From Streptomyces sp. A012304 (GTDB lineage: Bacteria > Actinomycetota > Actinomycetes > Streptomycetales > Streptomycetaceae), in assembly GCF_026008495.1 (NCBI RefSeq), contig NZ_BQUN01000111.1, positions 154,726 through 218,725 on the forward strand: a stretch of 64,000 nucleotides of DNA, read 5' to 3'. Numbering within the stretch: position 1 is the stretch's first letter; every line of letters begins with the position of its first letter. A program made the translations under genes and the position numbers. The notes under the pieces were generated by a model, which saw only the letters and a program-made list of their open reading frames with translations, searched no databases and was not told where the DNA came from. Positions 42,073-50,798 of the stretch are shown here, in pieces.

Positions 42073-42099
42073 GATGTTCTACCATTAAACTACACCCGC
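42026..42099 (-). tRNA. tRNA-Gly(TCC)
   Basis: 74 nt including encoded CCA. Acceptor stem GCGGGTG / CACCCGC, D arm with TAATGGTAGAA, anticodon stem-loop CAGCTTCCCAAGCTG with anticodon TCC, T arm GCGAGTTCGATTCTCGT and discriminator T. The sequence folds as a complete cloverleaf, so this is the functional copy. It marks the right end of the presumed island; its 3' 47 bp are duplicated at 12713-12759. Confidence 0.95.
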
Positions 42100-42381
42100 G
42101 TAAGACGCCGACCGGTGAGCGTCGGTGTCTGATCGCCTCGTCACTGTACCTCATCCCAGGCCCCCGGCGCTGAAGCCCGTGGGGTCTGATGTCGTTTCAG
42201 GGGCGGGATCCGGCTGCGGGCGGCCGGAGTTGGGGCGTACGGTGGAGGGGTCGGAGAGGGCCCGGGTGGGGTCGGAGTGCCGCCTGGAGAGCCGTCCCGT
42301 TCGTCCCGTAATGTGGCCTTCGTCGTCACGGCATCCCAGCCAGACGTGACGCGGCTCTTGGGGAAGGGACTCTAGGACTTG

Positions 42382-42540
42382 ATGGAGCGCACCGTCGTCC
42401 GCTGTGCCGATGGGCACGTGTTCAGCACCGCTTCGTTCCCGATGCAGCAGGCCGAGCGGCTCGGCCCCGGGCGGCTCGTCCGGTGTCCTCGCTGTGCGCG
42501 GTTGCGCAGCGTGGTGCCTGTGAGCCTGCAGAAGCGGTAG
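42382..42540 (+). CDS. 52-residue zinc-ribbon miniprotein
   Basis: MERTVVRCADGHVFSTASFP then MQQAERLGPGRLVRCPRCAR and LRSVVPVSLQKR. Cys8, His12 and the CPRC pair look like a single zinc ribbon. The frame is short but protein-like and codon use matches its neighbours; no strong ribosome site is visible. Probably a conserved small actinomycete protein. It precedes dcd on the same strand. Confidence 0.7.
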   Translation: MERTVVRCADGHVFSTASFPMQQAERLGPGRLVRCPRCARLRSVVPVSLQKR

Positions 42541-42618
42541 GGGCACAGAGGCAGACAGTCCGGCGCGTGGAGTCGTCCTGATTGTGGCGGCTCCGCGCGC
42601 CTTGCGTATCCTCGGGGC

Positions 42619-43194
42619 GTGCTTCTCTCAGACAAGGACATCCGGGCCGAGATCGATGCCGGGCGGGTACGGATCGATCCCTACGACGCATCCATGGTGC
42701 AGCCCTCCAGCATCGACGTACGGCTCGACCGCTACTTCCGGGTGTTCGAGAACCACCGGTACCCGCACATCGACCCCTCCGTCGAGCAGGCGGACCTGAC
42801 GCGGCTGGTGGAGCCGGAGGGGGACGAGCCGTTCATCCTCCACCCCGGGGAGTTCGTCCTCGCCTCGACCTACGAGGTCATCACGCTTCCCGACGATCTC
42901 GCCTCGCGGCTGGAGGGCAAGAGTTCCCTCGGGCGGCTCGGGCTCGTCACGCATTCCACGGCCGGCTTCATCGACCCCGGCTTCTCGGGGCACGTCACCC
43001 TGGAGCTGTCCAACCTCGCCACGCTCCCCATCAAGCTCTGGCCGGGCATGAAGATCGGGCAGCTGTGCATGTTCCGGCTCAGCTCGCCGGCCGAGTACTC
43101 GTACGGCAGTGAGCGGTACGGCTCCCGGTACCAGGGGCAGCGCGGGCCCACCGCGTCCCGTTCCTTCCTGAACTTCCATCGGACCCAGGTGTGA
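42619..43194 (+). CDS. dcd: dCTP deaminase
   Basis: 191 residues from GTG at 42619. Family motifs: QPSSIDVRLDRYFRVFEN, FILHPGEFVLASTYE, RLEGKSSLGRLGLVTHSTAG with the catalytic Glu, FIDPGFSGHVTLELSN and MKIGQLCMFRL. It converts dCTP to dUTP, and mycobacterial members also hydrolyse dUTP to dUMP; the length and motifs fit either form. Its stop overlaps the next frame and the phosphoribosyltransferase follows after 8 bp. Confidence 0.95.
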   Translation: MLLSDKDIRAEIDAGRVRIDPYDASMVQPSSIDVRLDRYFRVFENHRYPHIDPSVEQADLTRLVEPEGDEPFILHPGEFVLASTYEVITLPDDLASRLEGKSSLGRLGLVTHSTAGFIDPGFSGHVTLELSNLATLPIKLWPGMKIGQLCMFRLSSPAEYSYGSERYGSRYQGQRGPTASRSFLNFHRTQV

Positions 43195-43202
43195 GCGGCG
43201 GC

Positions 43203-43700
43203 ATGAGCGACGTACGGGAGAACCTCACGTACGAGCGGTTCGGGGCCGCGGTGCGTGAGCTGGCGCAGACCATCACCGACGACGGCTACGAGCCCGACAT
43301 CGTCCTCTCCATCGCCCGCGGCGGCGTCTTCGTCGCCGGTGGCCTCGCCTACGCCCTCGACTGCAAGAACATCCACCTGGTGAACGTCGAGTTCTACACC
43401 GGCGTGGGGACGACCCTCGAGATGCCCGTCATGCTCGCGCCCGTCCCCAACGTCATCGACTTCTCCGACAAGAAGATCCTCATCACCGACGACGTCGCCG
43501 ACACCGGCAAGACGCTCAAGCTGGTGCGGGACTTCTGCCTCGACACCGTCGCCGAGGTCCGCTCCGCCGTCATCTATGAGAAGTCCCACTCCCTCGTGAA
43601 ATGCGAGTACGTGTGGAAGCGGACCGACGACTGGATCAACTTTCCGTGGAGTGTCGAACCGCCGGTCGTGAAGCGGGCGGGACAGGTTCTCGACGCCTGA
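43203..43700 (+). CDS. phosphoribosyltransferase (xanthine/hypoxanthine type)
   Basis: 165 residues. The PRPP-binding signature is ILITDDVADTGKTLKLV; PDIVLSIARGGVFVAGGLAY gives the substrate/phosphate loop and IYEKSHSLVKCEYVWKRTDD then WINFPW the C-terminal base-binding part typical of XGPRT-like enzymes. Likely purine salvage. An alternative GTG at 43191 overlaps the dcd stop. It is cotranscribed with dcd and ended by the hairpin at 43734. Confidence 0.88.
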   Translation: MSDVRENLTYERFGAAVRELAQTITDDGYEPDIVLSIARGGVFVAGGLAYALDCKNIHLVNVEFYTGVGTTLEMPVMLAPVPNVIDFSDKKILITDDVADTGKTLKLVRDFCLDTVAEVRSAVIYEKSHSLVKCEYVWKRTDDWINFPWSVEPPVVKRAGQVLDA

Positions 43701-43733
43701 GGCGAAGAGAGACAGAGAGACAAGAGACAGAGG

Positions 43734-43771
43734 AAGAGGGGCTTCCCGCTCAGGGCGGGGAGCCCCTCTTT
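43734..43771. terminator. terminator between convergent genes
   Basis: AAGAGGGGCT / AGCCCCTCTT arms with a GC-rich inner stem, ending in TTT on the plus strand; it serves the dcd operon and probably the converging Yip1 gene. Confidence 0.8.
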
Positions 43772-43794
43772 CCACAGTTGTGGATGTCCGGTCC

Positions 43795-44760
43795 TCAGAA
43801 CGTGCCGAGCTTCACGATCGACAGCAGCGCGATGAGCTGGATGGCTGACGCGCCCAGGGCCTTGGGCCAGGGGAGGTCGTGGGAGCGGGTGACCATCACG
43901 GTGAGGAGGGCGCCGGCCGCGATCCAGGTGACCCAGCCGAGTACCTGGACGAACGACGCGTCGCCGCCGAGGAACATCGCGACGACCAGGCGCGGGGCGT
44001 CCGTGAGGGACATGATCAGCATCGACAGGCCGACCGTGGGCTGCCAGGCGCCGTCGCCGCCGAGCTGGCGGGCCAGCGTGTGGGTGACCACGCCCAGCAC
44101 GAAAGAGCTCAGCACCATCGCGACGGCCGTCGTCAGGACGATCGGGATCGCGTTGGACAGCGTCGCGTTGATCGCGTCCTCGCGGGCGGTGTCGAAGCCG
44201 AAGACCGCGAGCAGACCGTAGAGGAAGGTGACGACGAGGGCGGGGCCCCACATCGTGTAGTCCCGCATCTGCAGGAACGTCTGGCCGGGGGCCGTCACGA
44301 TGCCCTTCAGCAGGGCCTTCCAGTGCAGCCGCGGACCGATCGGGCCCGACGGCGCGGCGGAGCCGGCGTGATAGGTCTCACCCTGGTTGTACTGCTGGTG
44401 GTCGTCGATCGAGAAGGCCTGGGTGTGACCCGGGTTGTTCGCCGCGTACGGGTCGTGCGGGGCACCCGGGGCGCCGGAGCGGCCGTACGGGTCGTCGCCG
44501 CCGAAGTACTCCGGCTCATCGCCGCCCTGACCGCCGTAGCCGCCGCCGTGCCCCTGCGCCGACGGCCAGGGGCCACCGCTCGAACCGCCGTACGGCGGCT
44601 GCCCGCCGCCCCGGTACTGCGGCGGTCGGGGCTGCTGCGGCGGCGGCGGGTAGCCGTACGACGGCCCCTGGGGCGCCTGCTGCCCGTACGGAGGGTCTTG
44701 GGGTCGCGCTTGCGGGGCGCGGCCGTCCCGGCCGCCGCGTCCGATCCTGAATCCAGCCAC
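43795..44760 (-). CDS. Yip1-family membrane protein
   Basis: 321 residues. A long cytoplasmic N-terminus (1-140) rich in Pro, Gly, Gln and Tyr (GYPPPPQQPRPPQYRGGGQP) precedes a Yip1 domain of five membrane helices: GPRLHWKALLKGIVTAPGQT, MWGPALVVTFLYGLLAVFGF and so on. Yip1 domains are known from vesicle traffic in eukaryotes; bacterial members have no settled role. GTG start at 44760. Confidence 0.85.
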   Translation of the reverse strand: MAGFRIGRGGRDGRAPQARPQDPPYGQQAPQGPSYGYPPPPQQPRPPQYRGGGQPPYGGSSGGPWPSAQGHGGGYGGQGGDEPEYFGGDDPYGRSGAPGAPHDPYAANNPGHTQAFSIDDHQQYNQGETYHAGSAAPSGPIGPRLHWKALLKGIVTAPGQTFLQMRDYTMWGPALVVTFLYGLLAVFGFDTAREDAINATLSNAIPIVLTTAVAMVLSSFVLGVVTHTLARQLGGDGAWQPTVGLSMLIMSLTDAPRLVVAMFLGGDASFVQVLGWVTWIAAGALLTVMVTRSHDLPWPKALGASAIQLIALLSIVKLGTF

Positions 44761-44930
44761 GCCTCGAACGTACCTGGTCCCGCGAAATGGCGTGCCGGGG
44801 CCGACCGTTCGCCCGGGCTTTGCTGCCGAGCTGTGACATCCCTTAAGGGACAGACCCGGAAAGATTCGTGACGACTAAGGGACGGACCCGTAGGGCCACC
44901 ACCCCCACGACCGGACGGCCGGATACGCCG

Positions 44931-44972
44931 GCGAGGGCGCCCCCGTCCCGTACGGAACAGGGGCGCCCTCGC
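44931..44972 (-). terminator. hairpin after the Fe-S membrane protein gene
   Basis: GCGAGGGCGCCCC / GGGGCGCCCTCGC, 13-bp perfect stem with a 16-nt loop, 65 bp after the stop of the gene at 45037. Confidence 0.7.
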
Positions 44973-45036
44973 GTATCCAGCGGATCCGGCCGATCCGGCG
45001 GACCCAGCGGAGCCGGCGGTCGGAAACCGCCGTTCG

Positions 45037-47328
45037 TCACTTCACCGGCTGCGGCTCCGGCTCGGTCTCCGGCTCGGACTCGCCCGCCGGGGGTTCGTCG
45101 TCGGCCGGGGTCTTGACCGACTCCAGCAGCAGCTGGGCGACGTCCACGACCTGGATGGACTCCTTGGCCTTGCCGTCGTTCTTCTTGCCGTTGACCGAGT
45201 CGGTCAGCATGACGAGGCAGAAGGGGCAGGCCGTGGAGACGATGTCGGGGTTGACCGACAGGGCCTCGTCGACGCGCTCGTTGTTGATGCGCTTGCCGAT
45301 CCGCTCCTCCATCCACATCCGTGCGCCGCCGGCGCCGCAGCAGAAGCCGCGCTCCTTGTGGCGGTGCATCTCCTCGTTCCGCAGGCCCGGGACGTTGGCG
45401 ATGATCTCGCGCGGGGGCGTGTAGATCTTGTTGTGGCGGCCCAGGTAGCAGGGGTCGTGGTAGGTGATGATGCCCTCGACCGGGGTGACCGGGATGAGCT
45501 TGCCCTCGTCCACCAGGTGCTGGAGCAGCTGAGTGTGGTGGATGACCTCGTAGTCGCCGCCGAGCTGCGGGTACTCGTTGCCGAGGGTGTTGAGGCAGTG
45601 CGGGCAGGTCGCGACGATCTTCTTCGCCGACTTCGGCTTGCGGGACTCCTCCGTCACCTTGCCGTCGTCGTCCATCTCCTCGCCGAAGGCGGCGTTGAGG
45701 GACATGACGTTCTCCATGCCGAGCTCCTGGAAGAGGGGCTCGTTGCCGAGGCGGCGGGCGGAGTCACCGGTGCACTTCTCGTCGCCGCCCATGATGGCGA
45801 ACTTCACGCCGGCGATGTGGAGAAGCTCCGCGAAGGCCTTCGTGGTCTTCTTGGCGCGGTCCTCCAGGGCGCCGGCGCAGCCGACCCAGTACAGGTACTC
45901 GACCTCGGAGAGGTCCTCGATGTCCTTGCCGACGATCGGGACCTCGAAGTCGACCTCCTTGGTCCACTCCAGGCGCTGCTTCTTGGCCAGGCCCCAGGGG
46001 TTGCCCTTCTTCTCCAGGTTCTTGAGCATCGTGCCCGCCTCGGACGGGAACGACGACTCGATCATGACCTGGTAGCGGCGCATGTCGACGATGTGGTCGA
46101 CGTGCTCGATGTCGACGGGGCACTGCTCGACGCAGGCGCCGCAGGTGGTGCAGGACCACAGCACGTCCGGGTCGATGACGCCGTTCTCCTCGGCGGTGCC
46201 GATCAGCGGGCGCTCGGCCTCCGCGAGAGCCGCCGCCGGGACGTCCTTCAGGGCCTCCTCGGAGGCCTTCTCCTCGCCCTCCATCGTCTTGCCGCCGCCG
46301 GCCAGCAGGTACGGGGCCTTGGCGTGCGCGTGGTCGCGCAGGGACATGATCAGCAGCTTCGGGGAGAGCGGCTTGCCCGTGTTCCAGGCGGGGCACTGCG
46401 ACTGGCAGCGGCCGCACTCGGTGCAGGTGGAGAAGTCCAGCAGGCCCTTCCAGGAGAACTGCTCGACCTGGGAGACGCCGAAGACGTCGTCGTCACCGGG
46501 GTCGGTGAAGTCGATCGGCTTGCCGCCGGAGGTCATCGGCTGGAGGCCGCCGAGGGCGGTCTCGCCGGTCGCGTTGCGCTTGAACCAGATGTTCGGGAAC
46601 GCCAGGAAGCGGTGCCAGGCCACACCCATGTTGGTGTTCAGGCTGACCGTGATCATCCAGATCATGGTCGTGCCCAGCTTGATCATCGCGAACAGGTAGA
46701 CCAGGTTCTGCAGCGCCGAGACGCTCAGGCCCTTGAAGGCGAGGATCAGCGGGTACGAGGCGAAGTACTCGGCCTCGTAGTGCTCCACGTGGTGCAGCGC
46801 GCCCTCGAGGCCGCGCAGGACGTAGATGGCCAGGCCGATGGTGAAGATGACGTACTCGACGAAGTACGCCTGGCCCATCTTGGAGCCGGCGAAGCGGGAC
46901 TTGCGGCCGGGGCGGGAGGGCAGGTTCAGCAGGCGGATGACCATCAGGGTGACGATGCCGAGCGTGGTCATCGCGGCGATGAACTCGATGTACAGCTCGT
47001 ACGGCAGGAAGCCGCCGAGGACCGGCAGCGTCCAGTCGGCCTGGAAGAGCTGGCCGTACGCGGTGATGATCGTCGGCGGCAGCGTCAGGAAGCCGATCGC
47101 GACGAACCAGTGGGCGACGCCGACGATGCCCCAGCGGTTCATGCGCGTGTGGCCGAGGAATTCCTTCACCAGCGTCACGCTGCGCTGATAGGGGTTGTCG
47201 GTCCGGGTTCCCGCCGGGACCGGCTGGCCCAGCTTGAAGTACCGGACGAACTGGCCGATCGCGCGTGCGAGCAGCGCGACGCCGACCACGGTCAGGACCA
47301 GCGACACGATGATCGCGGCGAGTTGCAT
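45037..47328 (-). CDS. heterodisulfide-reductase-like Fe-S membrane protein
   Basis: 763 residues. The N-terminal third has about six membrane helices like a cytochrome-b/NarI-type quinone module. Then come two 4Fe-4S motifs (CTECGRCQSQCPAW and CTTCGACVEQCPVD) and two CCG domains (YWVGCAGALEDR; YHDPCYLGRHNKIY with GFCCGAGGARMWMEE). This layout moves electrons between membrane quinone and a soluble partner; mycobacterial and streptomycete homologues are common but the partner is unsettled. The ATG at 47328 follows GAGGAG. The C-terminal tail is Pro/Glu-rich. Confidence 0.92.
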   Translation of the reverse strand: MQLAAIIVSLVLTVVGVALLARAIGQFVRYFKLGQPVPAGTRTDNPYQRSVTLVKEFLGHTRMNRWGIVGVAHWFVAIGFLTLPPTIITAYGQLFQADWTLPVLGGFLPYELYIEFIAAMTTLGIVTLMVIRLLNLPSRPGRKSRFAGSKMGQAYFVEYVIFTIGLAIYVLRGLEGALHHVEHYEAEYFASYPLILAFKGLSVSALQNLVYLFAMIKLGTTMIWMITVSLNTNMGVAWHRFLAFPNIWFKRNATGETALGGLQPMTSGGKPIDFTDPGDDDVFGVSQVEQFSWKGLLDFSTCTECGRCQSQCPAWNTGKPLSPKLLIMSLRDHAHAKAPYLLAGGGKTMEGEEKASEEALKDVPAAALAEAERPLIGTAEENGVIDPDVLWSCTTCGACVEQCPVDIEHVDHIVDMRRYQVMIESSFPSEAGTMLKNLEKKGNPWGLAKKQRLEWTKEVDFEVPIVGKDIEDLSEVEYLYWVGCAGALEDRAKKTTKAFAELLHIAGVKFAIMGGDEKCTGDSARRLGNEPLFQELGMENVMSLNAAFGEEMDDDGKVTEESRKPKSAKKIVATCPHCLNTLGNEYPQLGGDYEVIHHTQLLQHLVDEGKLIPVTPVEGIITYHDPCYLGRHNKIYTPPREIIANVPGLRNEEMHRHKERGFCCGAGGARMWMEERIGKRINNERVDEALSVNPDIVSTACPFCLVMLTDSVNGKKNDGKAKESIQVVDVAQLLLESVKTPADDEPPAGESEPETEPEPQPVK

Positions 47329-47514
47329 GGGGGCTCCTCGGGCCTGCGAGGTGTTTCGTCGGGGGGCTCCCCGGAGGGTTCCCGCATCCTCGACATTACT
47401 AAGCGGTAACTTATGCAGTCCGTCTGAGACTACCCTTATCTTCCGTCGCACTGTAGCCAGACGTGCGGTGATCTGCGTCGCTGAGGGTTGCCTCAGAATC
47501 TGACCGTGTTATTC

Positions 47515-47529
47515 GTACCAAATTGGTAC
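47515..47529. promoter_or_regulatory. palindrome before the MraY-like gene
   Basis: GTACCAAATTGGTAC, perfect 7-1-7 symmetry, 15 bp before the GTG/ATG region of the next gene. Likely an operator. Confidence 0.5.
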
Positions 47530-47544
47530 ATTCATGACTAATTT

Positions 47545-48852
47545 ATGTCCGTGCTCTACGGGATCGCCGCCGCCACCGCCGCCCTGCTCCTCGCCGCCGT
47601 CCTCGCCGCGCTGCTGCGCGTGCCCGCGCTGCGGGTCGGGCTGGTCGACCGGCGGCAGCGGCAGCGGCGGGTGCCGTTGTCGGGAGGCGCGGCCGTCGTC
47701 CTCGCCACCTGCCTGGTCGCGGGCACCGGGGACTGGACCGGGATCGCCCCGCTCGGCGACGGGATGGGCGTACTGCTCGCGACGGCCGCCGGGGTCGCCG
47801 GGCTCGGGCTGCTCGCGGACGTCTGGCGGCTGAAGACCCGCCTGCCGGCCTTCGGTACGGCGCTCGCGGCGGCCTTCGTCGTGCCGTACGGCGACACCGG
47901 CCCGCTCGTGGGGGCGGTGGCCGTCGGCTGGATCGTGCTCGTCGCCCTCGGCTTCCGGGCCCTGGACCATGCCGACGGGGTGGCCGGCACGGTGGGGGTC
48001 GTCACCGCCTTCGGGGTGGCGGCCTGCGCGGCGGCCGAGGTCATGGACGGGCTCGCGGTGCTGCTGAGCGTGCTCGCGGCGGCGCTGACCGGGTTCCTCA
48101 TGCACAACTGGCCCCCCGCGCGCGTGGCGCTCGGCGGCTGCGGTTCGCTGTTCGCCGGTTTCCTGCTCGCGGCGGCGGCCGTCATCGCGTGCGCGGGACA
48201 GGACGCGGCGGCCGGCACGGGTGTGCTGTTCGCGTTGACGGCGGTCGCCGCCCTCGACGTCGTCCTGGTCCTGGTGGGGCGGCGGCTGGCCGGGCGTCCG
48301 CTGCTGCGCGGCGGCCCGGACCACCTCGCCCACCGGCTGCGGCGGCTCGGCCTCACCCCGCAGGGGGCGGTGGTGCTGGTCGGTGTGGGGGCCTTCGCGG
48401 GGGTACTCGTGGGGACTCTGGTGCACGCCGGATGGACGGACGCGCGGGCCGCGCTCTGGGTCGCGGGCGGCGCGCTGGTGCTGCTCCTCGGGCTGCTGCG
48501 GGTGCCGACGTACGGGCCACGGCGGCACGGCGATGAGCTGCGGCGACAGGGGGACGGGGCGCGGCGGCACGGCGATGGGCTGCGTCGGCGCGGCGATGGG
48601 CCGCGGCGTTCGGGTGGCGAGGCGGCCCGGCGCCTCGATGGGGGATCCCGGCGGTCGGATGCCGAGGTCCGGCGGTCGGGTGATGAGCCCCGGCGGTCGG
48701 GTGATGAGCCCCGGCGGTCGGGTGATGCGTCCCGGCGTCAAGGTGTGTCCTCCGTGCGGCCCCCTCGGCGGTCGGTGGAATCACCCTCACGTGCACCCCG
48801 CCGTTTAGCGTTATCCCAGGTCAGCGCGGGCTTGCGTGTAAGGAACGGATAA
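47545..48852 (+). CDS. divergent MraY/WecA-like membrane protein with arginine-rich repeat tail
   Basis: 435 residues, about ten membrane helices up to residue 325. Polyprenyl-phosphate transferase landmarks are recognisable: VPLSGGAAVVLA, the aspartate motif FRALDHADGVAGTVG, HNWPPARVALGGCGSLFAGF and GPDHLAHRLRRLGL. In MraY/WecA the third motif contains GD(S/T)GS with a catalytic Asp; here it reads GGCGS, so activity is doubtful. The tail (about 328-410) is a heptad-like repeat around RRSGDEP with many Arg, encoded by imperfect 21-bp DNA repeats at 48660-48740. Role unknown. Confidence 0.8.
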   Translation: MSVLYGIAAATAALLLAAVLAALLRVPALRVGLVDRRQRQRRVPLSGGAAVVLATCLVAGTGDWTGIAPLGDGMGVLLATAAGVAGLGLLADVWRLKTRLPAFGTALAAAFVVPYGDTGPLVGAVAVGWIVLVALGFRALDHADGVAGTVGVVTAFGVAACAAAEVMDGLAVLLSVLAAALTGFLMHNWPPARVALGGCGSLFAGFLLAAAAVIACAGQDAAAGTGVLFALTAVAALDVVLVLVGRRLAGRPLLRGGPDHLAHRLRRLGLTPQGAVVLVGVGAFAGVLVGTLVHAGWTDARAALWVAGGALVLLLGLLRVPTYGPRRHGDELRRQGDGARRHGDGLRRRGDGPRRSGGEAARRLDGGSRRSDAEVRRSGDEPRRSGDEPRRSGDASRRQGVSSVRPPRRSVESPSRAPRRLALSQVSAGLRVRNG

Positions 48853-48855
48853 GAG

Positions 48856-48876
48856 TTGAGTCCCGCTGACTCAGGT
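48856..48876 (+). promoter_or_regulatory. HspR operator (HAIR), imperfect copy
   Basis: GTTGAGT-N7-ACTCAGG, two mismatches from the HAIR consensus CTTGAGT-N7-ACTCAAG, 51 bp upstream of the perfect site. Confidence 0.75.
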
Positions 48877-48906
48877 CTGTTGACCGGGCGGGGAGGCTCG
48901 TGCACA

Positions 48907-48927
48907 CTTGAGTCCGTTCCACTCAAG
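48907..48927 (+). promoter_or_regulatory. HspR operator (HAIR), perfect copy
   Basis: CTTGAGT-N7-ACTCAAG, exact match to the known Streptomyces HspR site, 20 bp before the dnaK start. HspR (last gene of this operon) with DnaK as co-repressor shuts the promoter at normal temperature. Confidence 0.95.
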
Positions 48928-48947
48928 TCAGCTGGAGGAAGATCACC

Positions 48948-50798
48948 ATGGCACGTGCGGTCGGCATCGACCTGGGCACGACTAACTCCGTCGTCAGCGT
49001 TCTGGAGGGCGGCGAGCCCACCGTCATCACCAACGCCGAGGGTGCCCGGACCACGCCGTCCGTCGTCGCCTTCGCCAAGAACGGTGAGGTGCTGGTCGGC
49101 GAGGTCGCCAAGCGCCAGGCGGTCACCAACGTGGACCGGACCATCCGCTCGGTGAAGCGCCACATGGGCACCGACTGGAAGATCGAGCTCGACGGGAAGC
49201 CCTTCAACCCGCAGCAGATCTCCGCGTTCATCCTGCAGAAGCTGAAGCGGGACGCCGAGGCCTACCTGGGCGAGAAGGTGACCGACGCGGTCATCACCGT
49301 CCCGGCGTACTTCAACGACTCCGAGCGCCAGGCGACGAAGGAGGCCGGCGAGATCGCCGGTCTGAACGTCCTTCGTATCGTCAACGAGCCCACCGCGGCC
49401 GCGCTCGCCTACGGCCTCGACAAGGACGACCAGACGATCCTCGTCTTCGACCTCGGTGGCGGCACCTTCGACGTGTCCCTCCTGGAGATCGGCGACGGCG
49501 TCGTCGAGGTGAAGGCCACCAACGGTGACAACCACCTCGGTGGTGACGACTGGGACCAGCGCGTCGTCGACTACCTGGTCAAGCAGTTCGCCAGCGGCCA
49601 CGGCGTGGACCTCGGCAAGGACAAGATGGCCCTCCAGCGCCTGCGTGAGGCCGCGGAGAAGGCCAAGATCGAGCTGTCCTCCTCCACGGAGACCTCGATC
49701 AACCTGCCGTACATCACCGCGTCCGCCGAGGGCCCGCTGCACCTCGACGAGAAGCTCACCCGCGCCCAGTTCCAGCAGCTGACCGCGGACCTGCTGGAGC
49801 GCTGCAAGACGCCGTTCCACAACGTCATCAAGGACGCCGGCATCTCCATCAACGAGATCGACCACGTCGTCCTGGTCGGTGGCTCCACCCGTATGCCGGC
49901 CGTCGCCGAGCTCGTGCGCGAGCTGACCGGCGGCAAGGAGGCCAACAAGGGCGTCAACCCGGACGAGGTCGTCGCCATCGGCGCCTCGCTCCAGGCCGGT
50001 GTCCTCAAGGGTGAGGTCAAGGACGTCCTGCTCCTCGACGTGACCCCGCTGTCCCTCGGTATCGAGACCAAGGGCGGCATCATGACCAAGCTCATCGAGC
50101 GCAACACCACGATCCCGACCAAGCGGTCCGAGATCTTCACCACGGCCGAGGACAACCAGCCGTCCGTGCAGATCCAGGTCTACCAGGGCGAGCGCGAGAT
50201 CGCGGCGTACAACAAGAAGCTCGGCATGTTCGAGCTGACCGGTCTGCCGCCGGCGCCGCGCGGCGTCCCGCAGATCGAGGTGTCCTTCGACATCGACGCC
50301 AACGGCATCATGCACGTGACCGCGAAGGACCTCGGCACGGGCAAGGAGCAGAAGATGACCGTCACCGGCGGCTCCTCGCTGCCGAAGGACGAGGTCGACC
50401 GCATGCGCCAGGAGGCCGAGCAGTACGCGGAGGAGGACCACCGCCGCCGCGAGGCCGCCGAGGCCCGCAACCAGGGCGAGCAGCTCGTCTACCAGACCGA
50501 GAAGTTCCTCAAGGACAACGAGGACAAGGTCCCGGGCGAGATCAAGACCGAGGTCGAGGCCGCCGTCGCCGAGCTGAAGGAGAAGCTCAAGGGCGAGGAC
50601 ACCGCCGAGATCCGCACCGCCACCGAGAAGGTCGCGGCCGTCTCGCAGAAGCTGGGCCAGGCGATGTACGCCGACGCGCAGGCCGGGCAGGCCGCGGGCG
50701 GTCCCGAGGGTGCCACCGCCGGCGGTGCCAAGGCCGCCGACGACGACGTGGTCGACGCCGAGATCGTGGACGACGAGCGCAAGGACGGTGCCGCGTGA
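48948..50798 (+). CDS. dnaK: chaperone DnaK (Hsp70)
   Basis: 616 residues. Phosphate loop AVGIDLGTTNSVVSVLEGGE, IVNEPTAAALAYGLDKDD, VFDLGGGTFDVSLLEIGDGV, VVLVGGSTRMPAV, linker DVLLLDVTPLSLGIETKGG and the substrate domain. The C-terminal tail ends DDDVVDAEIVDDERKDGAA, as is usual. It refolds proteins in the cytosol and acts as co-repressor with HspR. The ATG at 48948 follows GGAGGA; two HAIR sites precede it. The stop overlaps the grpE start. Confidence 0.99.
   Translation: MARAVGIDLGTTNSVVSVLEGGEPTVITNAEGARTTPSVVAFAKNGEVLVGEVAKRQAVTNVDRTIRSVKRHMGTDWKIELDGKPFNPQQISAFILQKLKRDAEAYLGEKVTDAVITVPAYFNDSERQATKEAGEIAGLNVLRIVNEPTAAALAYGLDKDDQTILVFDLGGGTFDVSLLEIGDGVVEVKATNGDNHLGGDDWDQRVVDYLVKQFASGHGVDLGKDKMALQRLREAAEKAKIELSSSTETSINLPYITASAEGPLHLDEKLTRAQFQQLTADLLERCKTPFHNVIKDAGISINEIDHVVLVGGSTRMPAVAELVRELTGGKEANKGVNPDEVVAIGASLQAGVLKGEVKDVLLLDVTPLSLGIETKGGIMTKLIERNTTIPTKRSEIFTTAEDNQPSVQIQVYQGEREIAAYNKKLGMFELTGLPPAPRGVPQIEVSFDIDANGIMHVTAKDLGTGKEQKMTVTGGSSLPKDEVDRMRQEAEQYAEEDHRRREAAEARNQGEQLVYQTEKFLKDNEDKVPGEIKTEVEAAVAELKEKLKGEDTAEIRTATEKVAAVSQKLGQAMYADAQAGQAAGGPEGATAGGAKAADDDVVDAEIVDDERKDGAA

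Noticed and set aside
45358..47409. 683-codon plus-strand open frame opposite the Fe-S protein gene.
   Set aside because: Composition (Val/Gly/Asp/Arg runs without motifs) is typical of an antisense shadow; the minus strand carries clear Fe-S motifs.
48660..48740. Tandem 21-bp repeats considered as a CRISPR-like or minisatellite array.
   Set aside because: They lie in frame inside a gene, have no spacers, and simply encode the arginine-rich heptad tail.
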